Assembly: GCF_037860775.1 (NCBI RefSeq) | Contig: NZ_JBBEWC010000005.1 | Location: forward strand, 372,001 to 436,000 | Direction: 5' to 3' | DNA: 64,000 nt | Source of the DNA: Emticicia soli | Lineage (GTDB): Bacteria > Bacteroidota > Bacteroidia > Cytophagales > Spirosomataceae | In this document: positions 58,862 through 64,000 of the stretch, one piece after another | Position numbering within the stretch: the first letter of the stretch is position 1 | Layout of the letters: each line of letters begins with the position of its first letter | Made by a program: the position numbers and the translations under genes | Notes under the pieces: generated by a model | What the model was told of the DNA's origin: nothing | Databases searched by the model: none | The model's input: the letters and a program-made list of their open reading frames with translations, nothing else

Positions 58862-59287
58862 ATGACAATAAACGAAATACAAGATGAACTCATAGAGGAG
58901 TTTGAGCTTTTTGATGATTGGGAAGGAAAATATGAGTACATCATTGATTTAGGCAAGAAGTTGCCAAAAATGGCCGACGAATACAAAACCGAAGATAATA
59001 TCATAAAAGGCTGCCAGTCAATTGTATGGCTGAATGCCTATATGAACGGCGATAAGTTGATTTTTGAAGCCGATAGCGAGGCTATTATTGTAAAAGGTTT
59101 GGTAAGTATGCTATTAAAGGTGCTTTCGGGACACACACCGGAAGAAATATTACAGGCAGATTTGTATTTTATTGAGAGAGTGGGGCTGAGCAGCCACTTA
59201 GCACAAACCCGCTCAAATGGGCTTGCCTCAATGGTAAAACAAATGAAAGCCTATGCAGTAGCTTTTCAGGCAATACAAGAAAAATAA
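58862..59287 (+). CDS. sufE: SufE-like sulfur acceptor
   Basis: A 141-residue SufE that takes the persulfide from SufS and boosts its activity. The acceptor cysteine is Cys51 in IIKGCQSIVWL, followed by GLVSMLLKVLSGHTPEEIL and NGLASMVKQMKAYA, all typical. ATG at 58862, 16 bp after sufS, so it is co-transcribed. Supplies sulfur for Fe-S clusters; MnmA elsewhere in the window is another user of desulfurase sulfur. Confidence 0.94.
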   Translation: MTINEIQDELIEEFELFDDWEGKYEYIIDLGKKLPKMADEYKTEDNIIKGCQSIVWLNAYMNGDKLIFEADSEAIIVKGLVSMLLKVLSGHTPEEILQADLYFIERVGLSSHLAQTRSNGLASMVKQMKAYAVAFQAIQEK

Positions 59288-59301
59288 ATAAGTCTTTTGA
59301 A

Positions 59302-59613
59302 ATGAACGAACAAGAACTAAAAGATAAAGTAATAGAAGCCCTTAAGTCTGTTTACGACCCTGAGATTCCGGTTGACGTATACGAACTAGGTCTTATATAT
59401 GACATTAAGATTTTTCCGGTAAACAATGTTTACTTGTTAATGACCCTTACATCACCTTCATGCCCATCGGCAGAATCAATCCCTGTTGAAATCGAGCAGA
59501 AAGTAAAAGAGATTGAAGGTGTAAGCGATGTAAGCGTTGAATTGACTTTTGATCCTCCGTATTCAACTGAGATGATGTCAGAAGTAGCAAAATTAGAACT
59601 TGGTTTTATGTAA
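59302..59613 (+). CDS. SUF-associated DUF59 protein
   Basis: A 103-residue single DUF59/MIP18 domain (about 5-100), with VYDPEIPVDVYELGLIYDI and LTSPSCPSAESIPVEIEQKV, the conserved Cys in SPSCPS. Stand-alone DUF59 proteins assist Fe-S cluster assembly (SufT-like) and are usual in Bacteroidota suf operons. It lies 14 bp after sufE. ATG at 59302. Confidence 0.9.
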   Translation: MNEQELKDKVIEALKSVYDPEIPVDVYELGLIYDIKIFPVNNVYLLMTLTSPSCPSAESIPVEIEQKVKEIEGVSDVSVELTFDPPYSTEMMSEVAKLELGFM

Positions 59614-59695
59614 CAATATCCTCTAAACTACCTAAGGCTTTGAGCACGTTTATGGCAGTTTAGTTTTTTCATGTATTTTTTAACAAAATAATATT

Positions 59696-60118
59696 ATGTA
59701 TCCTCCTCACTTAGTAGCACCTATGAAAGCCGAATTAGTAAATGTCGGTTTTCAAGAATTACTGACTCCGTCAGATGTTGATAATTTTATCGAAAATCAA
59801 AAAGGTACTGCAGTTGTAGTTATCAATTCGGTATGTGGCTGTGCTGCAGGTACTTGTCGTCCAGGTGTAAGATTAGCATTACAACGTGCCGAAGCAAAAC
59901 CAGAACATTTGGTAACGGTTTTTGCTGGTGTTGATACTGAAGCAACGCAACAATTACGCTCTTATATTCCATTCCCTCCGTCGTCTCCGGCAATTGCCAT
60001 TTTTAAAGACGGAGAAATCGTACATTTCGTTGAAAGACACCACATTGAAGGTCGTTCGGCTGAAATGATTGCTTCGCACCTTGTAGCAGTATTTGACGAA
60101 GTTTGTGCTGAAGCGTAA
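59696..60118 (+). CDS. Bacilliredoxin (BrxA/BrxB family)
   Basis: A 140-residue thioredoxin-like protein with the bacilliredoxin active site Cys47-Gly-Cys49 in SVCGCAAGTCRPG. It would remove bacillithiol from mixed disulfides, so it points to bacillithiol in this organism. It comes 82 bp after the DUF59 gene on the same strand and may be part of the suf transcript or have its own promoter. The length is standard. A terminator follows. Confidence 0.88.
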   Translation: MYPPHLVAPMKAELVNVGFQELLTPSDVDNFIENQKGTAVVVINSVCGCAAGTCRPGVRLALQRAEAKPEHLVTVFAGVDTEATQQLRSYIPFPPSSPAIAIFKDGEIVHFVERHHIEGRSAEMIASHLVAVFDEVCAEA

Positions 60119-60132
60119 GAGTGTCTGAAATA

Positions 60133-60168
60133 AAAAAAGCACTTTGCCATAAGGTGAAGTGCTTTTTT
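60133..60168. terminator. Bidirectional terminator
   Basis: AAAAAAGCACTT (60133-60144) and AAGTGCTTTTTT (60157-60168) pair, giving U-runs on both strands between the convergent bacilliredoxin and LOG genes. Confidence 0.85.
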
Positions 60169-60182
60169 GTTGCCTGTAAAAA

Positions 60183-60911
60183 TCAGAAGTTTGGTTTTAG
60201 TAGGTATTTGGCGTAGAATTCATCAATTACCTGTACTGCTTCTTCGGCAGTATCAACCAGTTTAATGAGTTTCATATCTTCCGGATTAATATTTCGTGAT
60301 TCTTCGCACATAGTTGCCTGTATCCAGTTAAGTAAGCCACTCCAGTATTCGGTTCCCACCATTACAATCGGGAAACGTGCAACTTTCTTGGTTTGTATCA
60401 GTGTGAGGGCTTCAAATAGCTCATCTAAAGTACCAAAGCCACCCGGCATAATAATAAACCCTTGTGAATATTTCATGAAGCACACTTTACGTGCAAAGAA
60501 ATAATCGAAATTAATACTTTTATCAGGGTCAACGTATTGATTGGGTACTTGTTCAAATGGTAGTTTGATGTTCAAACCCACCGATTTACCACCATTTTTG
60601 CTGGCTCCTTTGTTACCGGCTTCCATAATTCCCGGGCCACCGCCTGTAATCACTCCATAGCCATTCTTCACTAATCGGGCTGCAATATCAACCGATAGTT
60701 GGTAGTATTTGTGGTCTGGTTTGGTTCTTGCCGAGCCATATATTGTAACACAAGGGCCAATTTTTGCTAATCTATCAAAGCCATCTACAAATTCGGCAAC
60801 AGTTTTCAAAATTTGCCATGAATCCTGGCTATGTATTTCGTTCCAACCTTTTTCAATAAATGCTTCACGGATTAGTAACTCTTCATTTAATTCAATTTCC
60901 TTTTCGCTCAT
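60183..60911 (-). CDS. LOG-family (TIGR00730) Rossmann-fold protein
   Basis: A 242-residue LOG protein, the family of cytokinin-riboside 5'-monophosphate phosphoribohydrolases that split AMP-like nucleotides. Motifs are PGGFGTLDELFEA and GGGPGIMEAGNKGA with a TIYGSARTKPD-like start. The bacterial function is likely nucleotide salvage or regulation. I chose the ATG at 60911; the frame is open further upstream from a GTG at 60947. Divergent from rpiB. Confidence 0.9.
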   Translation of the reverse strand: MSEKEIELNEELLIREAFIEKGWNEIHSQDSWQILKTVAEFVDGFDRLAKIGPCVTIYGSARTKPDHKYYQLSVDIAARLVKNGYGVITGGGPGIMEAGNKGASKNGGKSVGLNIKLPFEQVPNQYVDPDKSINFDYFFARKVCFMKYSQGFIIMPGGFGTLDELFEALTLIQTKKVARFPIVMVGTEYWSGLLNWIQATMCEESRNINPEDMKLIKLVDTAEEAVQVIDEFYAKYLLKPNF

Positions 60912-60989
60912 AGTAATAATAATAGAAAGTTGTTGTACAAAAAACACAATTCTTCGTAAGCTTTACAGAAGAATTGGATAATGAAAACG

Positions 60990-60997
60990 TATATTTG
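60990..60997 (+). promoter_or_regulatory. -7 box of rpiB
   Basis: TATATTTG matches TAnnTTTG exactly and ends 33 bp before the ATG at 61031, the position expected for a short leader. Confidence 0.5.
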
Positions 60998-61030
60998 CAA
61001 AAAAAAGTTTGAACCTACAAATATATATCG

Positions 61031-61459
61031 ATGAAAGTTGCAATAGCAGGAGACCACGCAGGTTTTGAGTACAAAAAAATAATTCTACAATGGCTTCAGG
61101 GGCAAAATTTTGAAACCGCAGATTTTGGCCCATACTCAGACGAATCAATGGATTACCCTGATACAACGCACCCATTAGCCAGTGCTGTTGAAAAAGGAGA
61201 GTTTGACTTCGGCGTTCTGATTTGTGGAAGTGGAAATGGCGTGTGTATGACAGCCAACCACCACCAGGGAGTAAGAGCCGGACTAGCCTGGAATCTGGAA
61301 GTGGCTGAACTCATTCGTCAGCACAACAATGCTAATATCATTTGTTTACCGGCACGTTTTATTGATGCTGAATTGGCACTTGAATGCGTAAAAACATTTT
61401 TGAATACGCCTTTCGAAGGTGGCAGACACGCCCGCAGAGCAGATAAAATTTCTTGTTAA
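61031..61459 (+). CDS. rpiB: Ribose-5-phosphate isomerase B
   Basis: A 142-residue RpiB that interconverts ribose 5-phosphate and ribulose 5-phosphate. Family blocks are KVAIAGDHAGFEYKK, TTHPLASAVEKGEFDFGVLICGSGNGVCMTANHH (the catalytic Cys in ICGSG) and GRHARRADKI. Normal length. A possible -7 promoter box TATATTTG lies at 60990-60997. Single gene between divergent LOG and the 29-bp repeat. Confidence 0.93.
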   Translation: MKVAIAGDHAGFEYKKIILQWLQGQNFETADFGPYSDESMDYPDTTHPLASAVEKGEFDFGVLICGSGNGVCMTANHHQGVRAGLAWNLEVAELIRQHNNANIICLPARFIDAELALECVKTFLNTPFEGGRHARRADKISC

Positions 61460-61524
61460 GCATAAAAAAAGAGGAAGCGCCTATTAGGTTTCACAAAGTA
61501 AAAGTTCTTTAGAGTGCCTAATTT

Positions 61525-61553
61525 GTAGAGACAAGGCAATGCCTTGTCTCTAC
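61525..61553. repeat. 29-bp palindromic repeat, copy 2
   Basis: Arms begin GTAGAGACAAGGCA and pair perfectly around a central A. Compared with copy 1 (7780-7808), one base pair of the stem differs and the change is compensated in the other arm. Confidence 0.75.
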
Positions 61554-61607
61554 TTTACGAACCTTTAATAGTAATATTTTACGAAATAGAAGAAGCTTTA
61601 AACTTAA

Positions 61608-63017
61608 TTAATTCTTCCTCTGATATATTCCTTTTATGTTGGTTGTTTTATAGTCTACTGCCAGAGCCGGAATACGGTTAAAAATCTTCGGCACAACGTT
61701 TTGTTTATCGATAATGATAGTAGGAGGGTCTTTCTTAAAATTATCGAATATATTAATGATACTCTCGTAGTTATCAGGGTTTTCAAGGTCAATCTTTGAT
61801 AAATCCCAATTTAGGTAACAAGTTGCCGATTTCCCCAGTTGATATTCATCAATTCTTTCGCCAATTACCAGCATTTTTTGTCCTTGCATAAGCTCAGGTA
61901 ATTGCTTAGGGTGTATTCTCATGTCTGAAAGTTGTTCAAATCCCTTGCCTATAATTGGCGTAGCCCCTTGATATTGCACAAATATAATGATTGTAAATAC
62001 AATTGTAAAAGTTAACTCAGGGAAAAACGCACCTTTGAAATGCAGAAAGAAACCGGTAACGAAAAACGCAAAACAAGGGATAAAAATAATGAATTGCATT
62101 GGCGCTACATTTGGCGAAAGAAACAAGGCCAGCAAAGCCACCACAGCCCATAGTAACATGATTTGCTGCGTACGTTGTTGATAACTATTATAGCGAGAAG
62201 CCTGCGATTGGCGTAAGAAACCAAAGAAAGCCAATATGGTTGGAATAGTAATGGCTAAGAGCGCACTCTTGAAATCTTCGAGGCTATATTGCTTGATTCT
62301 GAAAATACCATTGAACCAGTTATATTGAAATTCGTCGATGCTATCGTTGAAATAAAAATAAAGCGTAACTAAAAATAACGGAATAGCGAAACCAAGTAGG
62401 GCTAAGAAGTGTTGTCTTAAATTAGCATTGGTAAAGAACAAAAGACAAGAGGTGCTCCACAAAATGAACACCATTGATGGTTGGTGAAACAACACCGCAA
62501 TACCAATATAAAGCCCAATTTCGAATACCTCGTCTGATACACCCTCTCGGCGTTCCATTTGTTTTACAATTTTATTGAAAGCAAAAAGAAGAAAGGTAGT
62601 TGCCAGCAAAACCGGAGAGAGTTTGCTCATATCGAACGATAAACTCATTAGTAACGCATAAACCAAACCCGGTGCATAGTTTTTTTCGAGAAAAGTCTGG
62701 CGGGTATTACAAGTAAAAGTAAAATATAATGCCTGGAAATAAACAATTAAAATAGCGATGAATTCATAAGCAAACTGAACCCTGCCAAACGAAACATCAA
62801 TAAGCCAATAAATAAAGGCCGATAAAGGACCTACGTTGGTCCAAAGCTCTTTATAGAGAAAACTTCCGTCATGGATTTTTTCTCCAACCAACATCCATTC
62901 TAATTCCGGCAATAAAATAGGCAGTTTGTCGCCCAGAAATGGCAACTTTAGCAGAATCACCAACAACAATAAGGATAAGATATGGAAAAGCGTATTGAAT
63001 CTGAAAAACGTTAGCAA
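61608..63017 (-). CDS. Polytopic membrane protein, GT-C-like
   Basis: A 469-residue protein with about ten to twelve membrane helices and short loops. The first loop has GEKIHDGSFLYKELWTNVGPLSAF, which in position resembles the acidic first loop of GT-C glycosyltransferases or the DUF6427-type proteins of Bacteroidota. The C-terminus (about 370-469) is soluble. Exact family not established. It might act in surface glycan assembly. ATG at 63017; no operon partner on its strand. Confidence 0.6.
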   Translation of the reverse strand: MLTFFRFNTLFHILSLLLLVILLKLPFLGDKLPILLPELEWMLVGEKIHDGSFLYKELWTNVGPLSAFIYWLIDVSFGRVQFAYEFIAILIVYFQALYFTFTCNTRQTFLEKNYAPGLVYALLMSLSFDMSKLSPVLLATTFLLFAFNKIVKQMERREGVSDEVFEIGLYIGIAVLFHQPSMVFILWSTSCLLFFTNANLRQHFLALLGFAIPLFLVTLYFYFNDSIDEFQYNWFNGIFRIKQYSLEDFKSALLAITIPTILAFFGFLRQSQASRYNSYQQRTQQIMLLWAVVALLALFLSPNVAPMQFIIFIPCFAFFVTGFFLHFKGAFFPELTFTIVFTIIIFVQYQGATPIIGKGFEQLSDMRIHPKQLPELMQGQKMLVIGERIDEYQLGKSATCYLNWDLSKIDLENPDNYESIINIFDNFKKDPPTIIIDKQNVVPKIFNRIPALAVDYKTTNIKGIYQRKN

Positions 63018-63179
63018 GGCTGTACTGTTTAATTTTTTGCAAAGTTATGAAAAAACTGATGTAGTATTTTAGAAAAAGATAGGATTTAGCGGGTTAAACA
63101 TAATTTTTAAAGCTGTTCGTACTTTACTTAACCGAAAATAGTACGGATATTTGTATAATATTTAGTGAATTAGAACACA

Positions 63180-63560
63180 ATGGAATCGAAAAGACAAAGA
63201 CAAGTAGCCAAACAAATACAGAAAGATTTGGGAGAGATTTTTCAGAGAGAAATGAAACAGGTATTTGATAAGGCTTTCGTCACAATTACTGATGTAAAAA
63301 CTACTCCCGATTTAAGCTTAGCAAGAGTGTATCTGAGCTTTTTGCTTACTACCGACAAAGAAGGTTTGCTGGAGTCGATACGTGAGCATAGCAAAACTAT
63401 CAGAAACCACTTGGGTACACGTGTGCGCCACCAGCTTAGAATAGTGCCCGACTTACAGTTTTATATTGATGATACAGCCGAATATGCGCAAAAGATAGAA
63501 AATCTTTTTGCTGGTATTGTTATTCCGCCTGCTCCGCCTGAGGACGAAGACGAAGAATAA
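63180..63560 (+). CDS. rbfA: Ribosome-binding factor A
   Basis: A 126-residue KH-domain protein that helps 30S maturation. It starts MESKRQRQVAKQIQKDLGEIFQRE and has TTPDLSLARVYLSFL, EHSKTIRNHLGTRVRHQLRIVPDLQFYIDDTAEYAQKIE (family core). The acidic tail EDEDEE is common in Bacteroidota. ATG at 63180. It is followed 38 bp later by the LolC/E-like permease, likely in the same transcript. Confidence 0.92.
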   Translation: MESKRQRQVAKQIQKDLGEIFQREMKQVFDKAFVTITDVKTTPDLSLARVYLSFLLTTDKEGLLESIREHSKTIRNHLGTRVRHQLRIVPDLQFYIDDTAEYAQKIENLFAGIVIPPAPPEDEDEE

Positions 63561-63598
63561 ACCTTGGTATCAATAGAAAAAACTAAAATCACAACACC

Positions 63599-64000
63599 TT
63601 GAATTTATCCTTTTTAATAGCCAGACGTTATTTTTTATCCAGAAAGAAAAAGAGTTTTATCAACTTCATTTCTTTTATGTCGATGCTCGGCATCGGTATT
63701 GGTACAATGGCAACGGTAGCGGTTTTGTCGGTCTTCAATGGCCTTGAAGACCTCAACAGAAGCATATTTAAGTCGATTGACCCCGACCTGAAAATATCAG
63801 CCAGAGAAGGAAAAGCGTTTACTATCGAAAAGGATAAACTCGCCAAACTAAAACAAATAAAAGGAGTTGAGTATGTTAGCGAGGTGATTCAGGATAATGC
63901 CCTTGTGATGTACGAAGATGGTAAAATGGTTGTTACACTGAAAGGTGTTGACAGCAATTTTGAGAAAAACAGCCGCCTAAAAGGCTCTTTGGTAGAAGGC
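63599..64000 (+). CDS. LolC/LolE-like ABC permease, cut by window edge
   Basis: The first 134 codons are inside the window. The start is a TTG at 63599; a stop lies in-frame at 63584, and no ATG fits better until residue 27. The protein opens NLSFLIARRYFLSRKKKSFINFIS, then a hydrophobic helix with GIGIGTMATVAVLSVFNGLEDL, like LolC/E (FtsX-type) permeases. The periplasmic part then begins. It probably works with the LolD encoded at 22049 for lipoprotein release; FtsX or MacB-type permeases are alternatives. Confidence 0.8.
   Translation, partial: MNLSFLIARRYFLSRKKKSFINFISFMSMLGIGIGTMATVAVLSVFNGLEDLNRSIFKSIDPDLKISAREGKAFTIEKDKLAKLKQIKGVEYVSEVIQDNALVMYEDGKMVVTLKGVDSNFEKNSRLKGSLVEG

Overview
The window looks like a chromosomal segment of an AT-rich Bacteroidota bacterium, most likely a Cytophagales member of the Emticicia/Leadbetterella/Spirosoma type (lineage inferred from gene content, no search run). 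Pointers are: Bacteroidota promoter -7 boxes of the form TAnnTTTG upstream of several genes, a subtilase with a type IX secretion (T9SS) style C-terminus, a T9SS plug protein, a TonB-dependent receptor with an N-terminal carboxypeptidase-like domain, a parA-parB-DUF5683-dapB-lepB block typical of the phylum, and signs of bacillithiol use (a BstA/YfiT-like DinB protein and a bacilliredoxin). No rRNA, tRNA, IS transposase, prophage or CRISPR array was seen.

Layout. 1-4.4 kb: two tandem PspC-domain genes, a TrpF-like protein without the catalytic cysteine, mnmA (divergent from it, with a structured leader) and a secreted subtilase. 4.5-13.4 kb: small membrane proteins, a glycosyltransferase/Nudix pair, a DUF2911 protein, a queuosine-precursor transporter, a FeoB-associated micro-ORF overlapping a DinB gene, suhB, a MuiA-like protein and an Ldh2-type dehydrogenase. 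13.6-24.1 kb: aguB, an ABC-F protein, a lipoprotein, an MBL-fold hydrolase with a beta-lactamase-like protein, exbD, an NAD(P)-binding protein, a T9SS plug protein, lolD and sucC. 24.3-32.8 kb: an eight-gene minus-strand copper cluster. 32.9-40.5 kb: csaA-like gene, a HAD/kinase-like pair, YjbR, and a translationally coupled PSD1-cytochrome/DUF1501 pair. 40.6-53.1 kb: fumC, apaG, ung, the lepB-dapB-DUF5683-parB-parA operon, truA, a GNAT gene, sua5 and an OmpA-type envelope protein. 53.1-64 kb: WbqC-like gene, clpC, a methyltransferase, sufS-sufE-DUF59-bacilliredoxin, a LOG protein, rpiB, a polytopic membrane protein, rbfA and the start of a LolC/E-type permease.

The copper cluster reads as one functional unit: a HYC_CC_PP-type exported protein, a regulator joining an HMA-like CxxC domain to an AraC helix-turn-helix, an HMA-MauE membrane protein, a multicopper oxidase with a Met-rich insert and a barrel-like tail, a DUF3347 protein, a TonB-dependent receptor, a beta-propeller lipoprotein and a secreted HMA protein.

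Non-coding structure is rich. The mnmA leader holds an 8-bp GNRA hairpin followed by a 5-bp/7-nt hairpin that matches a tRNA-Gln(UUG) anticodon arm, the RNA class that MnmA modifies. Three 130-156 bp elements with 27-32 bp inverted termini each sit at the stop codon of a minus-strand gene. A ~170 bp imperfect palindrome precedes sufS. A 29-bp palindrome occurs twice with a compensatory change. Two parS-like dyads 21 bp apart lie upstream of parA.
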